Assembly (NCBI GenBank): GCA_015075175.1
Contig: JABTUV010000005.1
Location: 62,001 to 126,000 of the forward strand
Direction of reading: 5' to 3'
DNA: 64,000 nt
Source: a bacterium
GTDB lineage: Bacteria; Hinthialibacterota; Hinthialibacteria; H5-UNCL2
Position numbers and translations under genes: made by a program. Under the pieces are notes generated by a model. It was given only the letters and a program-made list of their open reading frames with translations, ran no database searches and had not been told where the DNA came from. Positions 44,420-53,194 of this stretch are shown one piece after another (position 1 is the stretch's first letter; every line of letters begins with the position of its first letter).

Positions 44420-46053
44420 TTGAGCCGCTCCGTCAGCCAGGCGCGGCGCGCGGAGGCGATCAGATCGGCGTTCTCGGGGGTGTCGCGGACGTAGATGGCG
44501 TAGCCGCCGAACTCCCAGGGCGGCCAGTAGCGGCTGAATCGCACCAGCTTGGGTGGTGAGGAAAAGACCTTGACCCAGCCGGAGTTTTCCTCGGAGAGGC
44601 GCGCCTCCAGGCGGTGCTTGGGGCCGATGGTCGTACTGGTGACGATGAAGCCGGGATCGATCCAGTCGAGGATGGCGCGCCAGTAGGGTTTGTCGTCGGG
44701 GGCCTGGCCCAGGATGGGATTGTAGTTTTCGCGGGCGATTTTGACGGTGAAGGGATCGTTGCCGGCGCGCATGGAGCTGAGGATGCGGGCGGGTCCGCTG
44801 CCGTGGATGTCGAAGCGGCTGTCGGTCCAGACCTTGTAAGGCTCGGGGGAGAGGCGCCAGATGAGGTAGCCGGCGTAGTTGATGTCGTTGAACATGGGGC
44901 CGGGGAGAGGATGGGCGATGAGGAAGTCGCAGAGTTCTTTGGGGTAGGCGTCTTCGACGACGCCGCGAAAGTGGAGGAAGGGGCGATTGCGGGTGTCGAA
45001 GATGAGCCAGGAGGCGAGGGCCAGGAGGGCGGCGGAGAGGACGGTCGCCGCCAGGGTGAACCAGCGCGGGACAGGCAGGAGAGGGGCGGCGGCGCGGCGG
45101 GCGGCGGGAAAGGCGCCGGAGGCGGCGAGGGCCAGGGTCAGCGCGGCCAGCGGCACGTGGCGCACGTGCGAGGTCCCCTGCCAGAGGAAAAAGGCCGAGA
45201 GGAGCCACAGGGGCGCCTGCCGCCGGTCGCGCGCCAAGACGAGCAACGCCAGCGAGCCGACCACGAAGGCCCAGAAGACCTTGAAGTGGATGAAGTCGGG
45301 CGGCGCCAGCTCGACGATGAGCGACGTGAGGACGGGATCGCGGGCGACTTTGAACGTCAGAGCCAGCACCTTGTAACCCCAGGGATTGCCCATGGCGGCG
45401 AGCAGCACGGCCGGTCCGAAGAGGGTCCAGGCGCGGCGGTCGCGGTGCAGGAGCCAGGCGGAAAGGGCGTAGGCTCCGGCCACGACCACGGCCAGGATGA
45501 CGCCTCCGTGCAGGTTGCTCCAGAGGACGACCATGGCGAGGATGGCCGCCGTCCGACGGGGAGAGAAGGCGTGGTGCCAGAATCGCTCCAGGGTCAGGAT
45601 GAAGACCACGAAAAGGAGATAGCTGAGCATGGGTGGGCGGGTCAGGACGGAATGTTGTCCGGACCAGACGGCGCAGAGCGCGAGGGCCAGTCCGGCGGGC
45701 AGGGTGCCGCTGCGTCTTGCGGCGGCGAGAAACAGCAGCACGCCGGTGCAGGCATAGACGAGCGAGAGAAAGACGATGAGGGCCATGGGGCCGCCCAGGT
45801 ACTTGTAGACCATGTAGAAGAGAATGTCGGAGAGCCATTCGTGATTGACCCACTCCTGGTCGGCGCCGGTCTGGCTGAAGACGTCGTGCTCGGGAAAGAG
45901 GGGGCCGGTCTCAAGCAGGTATTGGCCGGTTTTCAGATGCCACCAGGTGTCGTTGTCGGCGCGGATGGGCAAGAGGGGGATTTGGAAGCTGAAGAGGAAG
46001 ACGAGGAGGCCGGCGCGGATGGGAAGGGGGGGGCGTCGGATTTGGGCCGGCAT
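44416..46053 (-). CDS. Polytopic membrane protein, glycosyltransferase-like
   Basis: 545 residues, about 10-11 predicted helices in the first 380 residues and a C-terminal soluble domain. NDTWWHLKTGQYLLETGPLFPEHDVFS carries a D-x-WWH motif seen in large, uncharacterised bacterial membrane proteins of the C-type glycosyltransferase fold; VNHEWLSDILFYMVY follows. The soluble part (FNDINYAGYLIWRLSPEPYKVWTDSRFDIHG) resembles the periplasmic domain of those relatives. The function is probably sugar transfer to a lipid or protein, but this is inference. ATG 46053; the stop overlaps the GT87-like start, so the two are coupled. Confidence 0.7.
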   Translation of the reverse strand: MPAQIRRPPLPIRAGLLVFLFSFQIPLLPIRADNDTWWHLKTGQYLLETGPLFPEHDVFSQTGADQEWVNHEWLSDILFYMVYKYLGGPMALIVFLSLVYACTGVLLFLAAARRSGTLPAGLALALCAVWSGQHSVLTRPPMLSYLLFVVFILTLERFWHHAFSPRRTAAILAMVVLWSNLHGGVILAVVVAGAYALSAWLLHRDRRAWTLFGPAVLLAAMGNPWGYKVLALTFKVARDPVLTSLIVELAPPDFIHFKVFWAFVVGSLALLVLARDRRQAPLWLLSAFFLWQGTSHVRHVPLAALTLALAASGAFPAARRAAAPLLPVPRWFTLAATVLSAALLALASWLIFDTRNRPFLHFRGVVEDAYPKELCDFLIAHPLPGPMFNDINYAGYLIWRLSPEPYKVWTDSRFDIHGSGPARILSSMRAGNDPFTVKIARENYNPILGQAPDDKPYWRAILDWIDPGFIVTSTTIGPKHRLEARLSEENSGWVKVFSSPPKLVRFSRYWPPWEFGGYAIYVRDTPENADLIASARRAWLTERLK

Positions 46054-46139
46054 GGGTCGATGGGCGGTGCACCAGTGTGGATGTTGCTTTGTGGTGGGGA
46101 TGGTAACACAGGAGCGGGGAGAGGTGGAAGGGACAGTCC

Positions 46140-46400
46140 GTCAGGAGGCTTGGTCGCGCGTGTGGAGGATGAAAACCGAGGCCGCCCGAAGACGGGATGG
46201 CTGCGTCCATGCCGTCCTCTCGATATCCCTCGATACGGGCTTCGGCCTACTCGGGACAAGGCGCGGCGCGGAGCGACAGCTTGCATCAAGGCGAGGAGAT
46301 CATCGGGCCGCTACTGCCGGACTCGGGTTTTTCTTTTTTTTCGGACTACTCGAGAACTCAAAAACTTAAGCCGTGGCCTCGAGTAGGCCGTCTGCGGCCG
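46140..46400 (+). repeat. Long copy of the CTCTCGATACG/CTACTCG element
   Basis: GGAGGATGAAAACCGAGG (46162) leads into CCTCTCGATATCCCTCGATACG and CGGCCTACTCGGG (about 46213-46253), then GGGCCGCTACTGCCGGACTC, a T-rich run, and a reversed piece (CCTCGAGTAGGCC ... GTATCGAGAGGC, 46377-46412). The 46054-46538 spacer holds no supported gene. Confidence 0.8.
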
Positions 46401-46538
46401 TATCGAGAGGCACGGCGGCTTCTCTGGGACAGGCCCGCGCGCGCTTCAGGCCATCCTGCTCAGGGCTGTCGGGGAGGTGGATCGGCCGCCGGCCTCGGCT
46501 TGACACTCTGACGGCCGCAAGGCAGATTAAGCGTGTCC

Positions 46539-47672
46539 ATGGACGAACCGCCCAGGCTGCTTCATACCTCGTTCTTGCGCCGCTGGAGCGGGGAGACCAA
46601 CCGCATTTTCGTTCTGTGCCGGGGCCTGGCGCGACGGGGCTGGAAAGTGCACCTGGCGGCGCCGGAGGGGAGCGTATTGTGCCAGCGGGCGGAGGAGGCG
46701 GGCCTTCCGGTGTTCACGGACTTCCGCTTCCGGCGCGGTTTCCGCCCCGCCGACTTTCTGCATGATTTTCGCACCCTGCGCAAACTGGTCGATGAACATC
46801 GCTATCAGATCATCCACACGCACGGCGCGCAGGACACGTGGACGGCGGCGCTGCTGTCGCTTCTGGGCTGGAGATTCAAACTGGTACGGACGCGGCACAA
46901 CAGCTTTCCCATCGCCGCGCATCCCGCCAACCGCTGGTTGTATCGGCGCGGCATCGCGCAGGTGATCCTGGTTTCGGAGAGCCTGCGCGACGGTTTTGCC
47001 GGGGTGATGAGCGAGGCGCAGCGGGCCGCCATGCCGGTGATTCCCAGCTCCATCGACCTGTCGGGCTATCAGTGCTTCGGCGAGGAGGCGGCGGAGGTGC
47101 GGGAGGAGCTGGGGCTGTCGCCGGACACGCCGCTGTTGGGCGTGATCGCGCGGCTGTCGCGCAACAAGGGGCAGATCGTGCTGTTGGAGGCGATGCCGAG
47201 GATTCTGCGGCAGCATCCGGACGTGCACCTGCTGCTGGTAGGGGACGGGGGCGGACGGCCGGCGGCGGAGCAGCGGGCGCGGGCGCTGGGGGTGTCGGAT
47301 CGGGTGCACTTTCTGGGATTTCGGCACGACGTGCCGCGCCTGCAGCGCGCGTTGACGATCGCCATCCTGCCCAGCCGCTCGTGCGACGCCTCGTCGGCGA
47401 CGCTGAAGGAGGCGCTGGCGGCGGAGCGGCCGGTGGTGGTGACGGACGTGGGGGGCGCGGAGATCACGCAGAACGGCTGGAGCGGCCTGATTGTGCCGCC
47501 GGACAACGCCGCCGCGCTGGCGGATGCGGTGGATTATCTGCTCACGCATCCCGAGGAGGCCGAAGCGATGGGGCGCCACGGCCGGCAGTACGTACTGGAG
47601 CATTACTCCGAAGAGCAATTGGTGGAAGGCACGCTGGCCGTCTACCGGCGCCTCCTGGGCGCCTCGCCATGA
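46539..47672 (+). CDS. Glycosyltransferase family 4 (first of three)
   Basis: 377 residues with the two-domain GT-B layout. The N-domain has RWSGETNRIFVLCRGLARRGWKVHLAAPEGS and HTHGAQDTWTAALL; the C-domain has LLGVIARLSRNKGQIVLLEAMPRI and the nucleotide-sugar EX7E block (about EALAAERPVVVTDVGGAEI). The domain order and DVHLLLVGDGGGRP are typical of LPS core or O-antigen transferases. ATG 46539; a GTG at 46533 is an alternative. Its stop overlaps the next start by ATGA. Together with the next two genes it likely builds one surface glycan. Confidence 0.9.
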   Translation: MDEPPRLLHTSFLRRWSGETNRIFVLCRGLARRGWKVHLAAPEGSVLCQRAEEAGLPVFTDFRFRRGFRPADFLHDFRTLRKLVDEHRYQIIHTHGAQDTWTAALLSLLGWRFKLVRTRHNSFPIAAHPANRWLYRRGIAQVILVSESLRDGFAGVMSEAQRAAMPVIPSSIDLSGYQCFGEEAAEVREELGLSPDTPLLGVIARLSRNKGQIVLLEAMPRILRQHPDVHLLLVGDGGGRPAAEQRARALGVSDRVHFLGFRHDVPRLQRALTIAILPSRSCDASSATLKEALAAERPVVVTDVGGAEITQNGWSGLIVPPDNAAALADAVDYLLTHPEEAEAMGRHGRQYVLEHYSEEQLVEGTLAVYRRLLGASP

Positions 47673-48796
47673 GGGTGCTGCATACGCTGGCGCGGGTAGC
47701 GGTGACGGCCAGCGAGGTGAGCGAAACGCTGAGCCTCATCGCCGCCGGCCGTTCCCTGGGCATCGAGCCGAGCCTGGTGGTCGCGCGGGACGATGTGGAC
47801 GTGATGGGGGCGCGCTTGTCCGCGCTGGGCCTGGCCGACGTGCCGCTCGCGGCGGTGGATTTTCCCCGCGGCGTCTCGCACCGGAGTCTATCGGACGCCT
47901 GGCGGCTGCATCGCCTGGCGGCGGGGGCCGACATCGTTCATTGCCATCTGGCGCACGATCATTGGCTGGCGGCGCTCTCCACGCGGAAGCCGCTGGTTCG
48001 CAGCCGGCATACGCTGGCCCGCCCGGCCGGTCATCTGGCCAACCGCTGGCTGTTCGCGCGTCGCACCGCGGCGCTTTTGGGCGTTAGTCATCGCAGTCTC
48101 TTGCCTTACGGGGTGCTGGGGGTGCCGCACGAGCGGTTGGTCGTGATTCCGGGCGGAGTGGATGGGCAACGGTTTCATCCCAACCGCGACGGGCGGCCCG
48201 TACGCAACATCCTGCACATACCGCAGGACGCTTACGTGATCGGCATGGTAGCCAAGTTGCGGGCGGTCAAAGGGCACGAGGATCTCCTGACCGCACTGGC
48301 CATGCTGGAGCCGCCGGCGCCCGACTGGCGGCTGCTGGTCGTGGGCGGCGCGGGAGGGCGGCCCGCCGGGGGCGCGCGGCCGCTGTTGGAAACGCTGAAG
48401 GAAAAAGCGGCGGCGCTGGGCATCGCCGAGCGCGTCCTGTGGCTGGGTTATCGCGAGGACGTGGCCGAGCTGATGGCGGCCTGCGACGTGGGGGTGATCG
48501 CGTCGCATCGTTCGCACGGGGCGACGCGCGTGGGGCTGGAATGGGCCGCCGCGGGCAGGGCCATCGTTGCTACCCAGGTCGGGGTGCTGGACGAGTACTT
48601 CAGCGACGGGCGGGACGCGCTGCTGGTTCCCGCCCGAAGTCCGGCCGCCTTGGCCTCGGCGATCACGCGCTTGGCGCGGGAGCCGGGCTTCCGTCGCACC
48701 TTGGGGCGTCACGCCCGCGCGGTCGTGGAGGCCAACCATCTGTGGCCGGACCTGGCCCGTCGCGCGTTGGAGGTCTACCAGCGTGCCCTTGCATGA
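47669..48796 (+). CDS. Glycosyltransferase family 4 (second of three)
   Basis: 375 residues, GT-B fold. N-domain: MRVLHTLARVAVTASEVSETLSLIAAG and ADIVHCHLAHDHWLAAL; linker region LVVIPGGVDGQRFHPNRDGRP; C-domain: VIGMVAKLRAVKGHEDLLTALAML, WRLLVVGG and the donor-binding HRSHGATRVGLEWAAAGRAIVATQVGVLDE (acidic pair as in the EX7E motif is weakly kept: one glutamate is replaced by histidine/serine). It is coupled to both neighbours (ATGA at 47669; 14-bp overlap at 48783). Confidence 0.9.
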   Translation: MRVLHTLARVAVTASEVSETLSLIAAGRSLGIEPSLVVARDDVDVMGARLSALGLADVPLAAVDFPRGVSHRSLSDAWRLHRLAAGADIVHCHLAHDHWLAALSTRKPLVRSRHTLARPAGHLANRWLFARRTAALLGVSHRSLLPYGVLGVPHERLVVIPGGVDGQRFHPNRDGRPVRNILHIPQDAYVIGMVAKLRAVKGHEDLLTALAMLEPPAPDWRLLVVGGAGGRPAGGARPLLETLKEKAAALGIAERVLWLGYREDVAELMAACDVGVIASHRSHGATRVGLEWAAAGRAIVATQVGVLDEYFSDGRDALLVPARSPAALASAITRLAREPGFRRTLGRHARAVVEANHLWPDLARRALEVYQRALA

Positions 48797-49899
48797 CGTC
48801 CTCTACATCCATCACGGGGCGGGCCACGGCGGGGTGCAAAACAACTTGGCGCGTTTCTGGGCGGCCATGGACCGCGAGACCTTCCAGCCGCACCTGGCCT
48901 ACGAAGAGGAGGGGCTGCTGTCGGCGCGCGCGATGGAGCTGGGCATCCCGCACCTGCGCTTACCCCTGCCTGCGTGGCGCAAGTTCTGGGAGCGCCTCTC
49001 GATGGGGAAATGCGTGAAGGCACTGGCCGAGTATGGTCAACGTCGGCGGATACGGCTGGTGGTTGCCAACGATTTCTGGTATGCGCCCCACGCCATCCTG
49101 ACCGGCGAACGCCTGGGGATTCCGTCGCTGGTTTACGTGCGGCTGTCCGACATCCTGTCGGCGGAGAAAATCCGGCAGTATCTCTTGCCGCGGGCGAGCG
49201 CCTTGCTCGTGCCGTCGCACGCCTATGCCCAACCCCTGCTGGCGGAGCCGGAGACGGCGGAGAAGACGCGCGTGGTTTATAACGGCATCGATGTCGAGTA
49301 CTTCTCTCCCGATGCGCAGCCGGAGCCGGTGGAGTTGCCGTGGGAGCGGGAGTCGGTCTTTGTCGTGGGCAATACGGGCACGGTGTCGGAGGTGAAGGGG
49401 CAGGAGACGCTGCTCGTGGCGGCGCGGATGCTACTGGACCGTGGCGTGGCGGTGCGCGTGCTATTGGCGGGAGGGGGCAAGCCGGAGTATCTGTCGGGTT
49501 TGCGGGCGCGCCATGCGGGGCTGTTCGAGACGGGAATCGTGCATCACGAGCCGGGCGCAGGACGTGCGGGCGTGGCTGTTGCGCTTGCACGTGTTCGCCA
49601 TGACCTCGCGGCAGGAGAGTTTCGGACCGGCGATGGCGGAGGCGATGGCGATGGGGGTACCGGTAGTATATACCAAGGTAGGCGGTCCGGCTGAGATTGC
49701 GCATGAGGTCGGCCTTCCCTTCCCGCCTGGGGATGCGGCGGCGTTGGCGGCTCAGCTGGAGCACCTCTACCGACATCCCCAGGAGCGCACGCATCTGGGG
49801 GTGCTGGCTCGGCGGCGCATCGTGGAGCATTTCCCGCTTTCGGCGCAGGTTGCGGCGACGGAGCGTCTCTACCGCGAGCTGCTTGTTGCGCCCTCCTGA
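48783..49899 (+). CDS. Glycosyltransferase family 4 (third of three, frameshifted)
   Basis: About 372 residues. The N-domain LYIHHGAGHGGVQNNLARFWAAMDRETFQPHLAYEEEG and the hinge TRVVYNGIDVEYFSPDAQPE are typical GT4 features; the C-domain has VVGNTGTVSEVKGQETLLVAARML. Near 49560 the frame changes by a net +1 or -2, after GIVHHEPG, and continues AQDVRAWLLRLHVFAMTSRQESFGPAMAEAMAMGVPVVYTKVGGPAEI, which holds the EX7E donor site. The start GTG 48783 lies inside the preceding gene; TTG 48789 is an alternative. It ends the glycosyltransferase operon. Confidence 0.85.
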
Positions 49900-49914
49900 G
49901 TGTGGAGTGCGGCA

Positions 49915-50010
49915 GCTTGCTGCCGCGCCCGGCACGCCGCGCAGCTACGGGCGCGCGATCCCCCCCCAGCCCCCCTTGTTAGGGGAGGAGCCGATGCCGC
50001 CTCCGTGGAT
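49915..50010 (+). repeat. Hairpin repeats after the glycosyltransferase operon
   Basis: GCGGCAGCTTGCTGCCGC (about 49910-49927) is a perfect palindromic hairpin and could act as a terminator. A decayed GCGCAGCTACGG core and the C-run element CCCCCCCAGCCCCCCTTGTT with AGGGGAGGAG follow (49962-49989). Confidence 0.75.
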
Positions 50011-50196
50011 ATTAACGGGGGAGGGCGTGCTGCTGAAAGTCAAATGATAGTTAAGCGTCATTTAATTGCGGACTGACGGCAGGTTACGGGCTAAACTTGT
50101 TATTGGTAGTCGAGGGCGATTATGGTAATGTAATCGGGGCAAGGGGCCACGAATTGCACGGCGGACCGTTCTCGGCCAAACCTGCCCGGCCCGGGT

Positions 50197-50202
50197 TATA
50201 AT
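50197..50202 (+). promoter_or_regulatory. Candidate -10 box upstream of clpC
   Basis: A perfect TATAAT lies 132 bp before the clpC start in a 300-bp spacer. No convincing -35 hexamer is found at 16-18 bp; an alternative sigma factor or activator is possible. The 50040-50330 spacer shows no other feature. Confidence 0.35.
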
Positions 50203-50333
50203 GAGTGGGGCAGGCTCCGAGGCTTCCCCGGAAAGTCCCGGACCCCCGGGCCGCCGAAAATGGCTGGAACCGCGGAGCATCCGCGGCCGATATTCGGGAG
50301 TGACAGCCGGACCCATACGCAGGACACACAATC

Positions 50334-52796
50334 ATGTACGACCGACTAACGGACCGAGCCAAACAAGTCATCAAGATCGCCAAGGAGGAAGCGGCGAAGG
50401 CGGGATCCAGCCACGCCAGCACCGAGCATATTCTGCTCGGCCTGATCAGCGAGCGCGACGGCATGGCGGCCATCGCGCTGCCCAACATGGGCGTGAACCT
50501 GGAGACCCTGCGGCGTGAAGTGAGCAAGGTGATTCAGAGCCAGGGCGGCGGCTCGTTTACCACCAGCGTGTCGTTGTCGCCCAGCGGCAAGCGGGTGATC
50601 GATTTCGCCAGCCAGGAATCGACCGCGTTCGGCGTCAACTTCATCGGAACGGAGCATCTCCTGTTGGGCCTGATCCGGGAGTCGGAAGGGGTGGCGGCGC
50701 GGATTTTGGCGGACATGGGCGTGGACATCGTCAAGGCCCGCAATGAAATCCATCGGCTCTCCTCGGGCGGGGCGGCCAATGCGGGCATGGGCGAGATGGC
50801 CGGGGTGGTCAAGGGGAAGAGCAAGACGCCGGCCCTGGATGCCTTCGGCAACGACCTGACGGAGCTGGCGCGGATGGGGAAGCTGGATCCGGTGATCGGG
50901 CGCAAGGATGAGATCGAGCGGGTGATCCAGATTCTCTGCCGCCGTACCAAGAACAATCCGGTGTTGATCGGGGAAGCGGGCGTGGGCAAGACGGCCATCG
51001 CGGAGGGGTTGGCGCAACGCATCGTGGAGCGGCAGATTCCGGACCTGTTGGCCAACAAGCGGCTGGTGACGCTGGACCTGGCGGCGCTGGTAGCCGGGAC
51101 GAAGTACCGCGGGCAGTTCGAGGAGCGGCTGAAGGCGGTGTTGGACGAGATGCGGCGGAGCGACAACATCATCCTGTTCGTGGACGAGTTGCACACGCTG
51201 GTGGGGGCAGGGGCGGCGGAAGGGAGCATGGACGCCTCCAACATGCTCAAGCCGGCGCTGGCGCGGGGCGAGTTGCAGTGCATCGGCGCCACGACCATGG
51301 AGGAATATCGCAAGTACATCGAGAAGGACAGCGCGCTGGAGCGGCGGTTCCAGACCATCATCGTGGATCCGCCCAGCGTGGAGGAGACGATCGAGATCAT
51401 CCGTGGGCTGCGGGACAAGTACGAGGCGCACCATCGGGTGCATATCACCGAAGAGGCGATCAAGGCGGCGGCGGAGCTGTCGGACCGGTATATTTCGGGG
51501 CGGTTTTTGCCGGACAAGGCGATTGACTTGATTGACGAGGCGGGGGCGCGGGCGCGCTTGCAGGCGACGACGCGGCCGCAGGAGTTGCGCGAGATCGAGG
51601 AGGAGATGATCCGCGTCAACAAGGAGATCGAGTCGGCGCAGGTTCTGGAGGAGTTCGAGAAGTGCATGGACCTCAAGCGCTACCGGGATGAGCTGAAGGC
51701 CCGCCAGGAGACCCTCATCGCCCACTGGGAGCAGAACAAGGTGCAGTCGGAGAGCACGCGGGAAGTCACGGGCGAGGACATCGCGTACATCGTCTCCAAG
51801 TGGACCGGAATTCCGGTGGTCAAGCTGGAGGAGGTCGAGTCGGAGAAGCTGATGCGCATGGAGGAGGAGCTGCACAAGCGCATCGTGGGGCAGGACGAGG
51901 CGATCAACCTGGTGGCGCGGAGCATCCGGCGCAGCCGGGCGGGACTGGGGGACCGCAACCGGCCCATCGGCAGCTTCATCTTCCTGGGTCCGACGGGCGT
52001 GGGCAAGAGCGAGCTGGGCAAGGTGCTGGCGGAGTTTCTTTTCGGCGATGCGGACGCGCTGGTGACGTTGGACATGTCCGAGTACATGGAGAAGTTCACG
52101 GTCTCGCGCATGGTGGGGGCGCCTCCCGGCTACATCGGCCATGACGAAGGCGGGCAATTGACGGAGAAAATCCGGCGCAAGCCGTATTCGGTGGTACTCT
52201 TGGACGAGATCGACAAGGCGCACCCGGACATCTTCAACATTCTGCTTCAAGTGCTTGAAGAAGGTAGACTTACGGATACGACGGGGCACAAGGTGGACTT
52301 CCGCAACACGGTGCTGATCATGACCAGCAATCTGGGTACGCGGGACATCCGGGGGAAGTCGCAACTGGGATTCGGTCCCAGCGACAAAGGCGGCAGCTAC
52401 AGCGAGATGAAGGAGCGGCTGTTGGCGGAGCTGAAAAAGGAGTTTCGGCCGGAGTTCCTGAACCGGGTAGACGAGATCGTGGTGTTCCGCGAGCTGGTGG
52501 AGAAAGACATCCATGCCATCCTAGAGATTCTCACCAAAGAGCTGCGGGACCGGCTGTCGGCGCGCGGCCTGAGCCTGGTGCTGACGGAGGGGGCGCGCGA
52601 ATTCCTGGTGGACAAGGGCTTTGATCCGCAGTACGGTGCACGACCATTGAAGCGCGCCTTGCAGCGCTACCTGGAGGACCCTCTGGCGGAGGAGATTCTC
52701 CAAGGCAAGTTCAGCGAGGGCGGGGAGATACGCGTCGAGCGCGGAACCGAGGGCCTGTTGTTTACCAGCGTGGTGATGCAGGAAGTGGGCGTCTAA
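50334..52796 (+). CDS. clpC: ClpC, ATP-dependent protease ATPase subunit
   Basis: 820 residues, normal length. Unfoldase that feeds ClpP. Two N-terminal Clp-N repeats (about 4-140: [24 protein letters not shown]), first AAA+ domain with Walker A GEAGVGKT (213-220), a UVR-like middle domain ([20 protein letters not shown]), second AAA+ domain with Walker A GPTGVGKS (about 552-559), and a C-terminal D2-small domain ([23 protein letters not shown]). Both Walker B motifs ([19 protein letters not shown]) are intact. No frameshift. clpP is not in the window. ATG 50334 is 13 bases after a weak AGGA. Confidence 0.98.
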   Translation: MYDRLTDRAKQVIKIAKEEAAKAGSSHASTEHILLGLISERDGMAAIALPNMGVNLETLRREVSKVIQSQGGGSFTTSVSLSPSGKRVIDFASQESTAFGVNFIGTEHLLLGLIRESEGVAARILADMGVDIVKARNEIHRLSSGGAANAGMGEMAGVVKGKSKTPALDAFGNDLTELARMGKLDPVIGRKDEIERVIQILCRRTKNNPVLIGEAGVGKTAIAEGLAQRIVERQIPDLLANKRLVTLDLAALVAGTKYRGQFEERLKAVLDEMRRSDNIILFVDELHTLVGAGAAEGSMDASNMLKPALARGELQCIGATTMEEYRKYIEKDSALERRFQTIIVDPPSVEETIEIIRGLRDKYEAHHRVHITEEAIKAAAELSDRYISGRFLPDKAIDLIDEAGARARLQATTRPQELREIEEEMIRVNKEIESAQVLEEFEKCMDLKRYRDELKARQETLIAHWEQNKVQSESTREVTGEDIAYIVSKWTGIPVVKLEEVESEKLMRMEEELHKRIVGQDEAINLVARSIRRSRAGLGDRNRPIGSFIFLGPTGVGKSELGKVLAEFLFGDADALVTLDMSEYMEKFTVSRMVGAPPGYIGHDEGGQLTEKIRRKPYSVVLLDEIDKAHPDIFNILLQVLEEGRLTDTTGHKVDFRNTVLIMTSNLGTRDIRGKSQLGFGPSDKGGSYSEMKERLLAELKKEFRPEFLNRVDEIVVFRELVEKDIHAILEILTKELRDRLSARGLSLVLTEGAREFLVDKGFDPQYGARPLKRALQRYLEDPLAEEILQGKFSEGGEIRVERGTEGLLFTSVVMQEVGV

Positions 52797-52799
52797 AGC

Positions 52800-52915
52800 C
52801 GTTTCAAGAAAAGTCGTAGCGACCCCGGCGTCCTCTCGATATGCGGAGTACCGCTACTGGGGGACTGGGTTTCTCGGTTCTCGCGAGTACTTTTTGAGAA
52901 ACAGCACCTGGTTTC
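52800..52915 (+). repeat. Second copy of the MITE-like element
   Basis: GCCGTTTCAAGAAAAGTCGT at 52799 and ACTTTTTGAGAAACAGCAC at 52891-52909 form imperfect terminal inverted repeats. The interior CCTCTCGATATGCGGAGTAC (52829) closely follows the 35195 copy. It begins 3 bp after the clpC stop. Confidence 0.75.
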
Positions 52916-52961
52916 CTGCGCGGGGCAGGCGGGCAGGGCGCCGGCGGTACGGTTGGTCCTC

Positions 52962-53172
52962 GTTATCGTAACTCGTAATCGTAATCGTGCTGGTAATCGA
53001 GGCGGTGGAGGGGCCGCAGTCACGCCGGCAGGCTGCCGGCGGTATGTTTGGTCCTGGTAATCGTAACTCGTAAGCGTGTTCGCGCCCGTAATCGGCGGCA
53101 GGCCGATGACGCGCACGAATTGCGGACACGATTACGATCGAGATTACGATTACGAGTCACGATTACGAATTT
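52962..53172 (+). repeat. GTAATC/GATTAC hexamer array upstream of bamA
   Basis: Scattered hexamers GTTATC, GTAATC, GTAACTC on the left and their complements GATTAC, GATTACGA on the right (53127-53170) make a large imperfect inverted structure; CAGGCTGCCGGCGGTA lies between. The same hexamers occur before lpxA. It ends 22 bp before the bamA start. Confidence 0.8.
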
Positions 53173-53194
53173 GATTCCTAGAGGCAGCAAGTTC

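Noticed and set aside
44614-46386. 590-codon open frame on the plus strand opposite the membrane glycosyltransferase-like gene
   Set aside because: It mirrors a convincing minus-strand protein, is rich in E/G/R from GC-rich antisense codons and has no family features.
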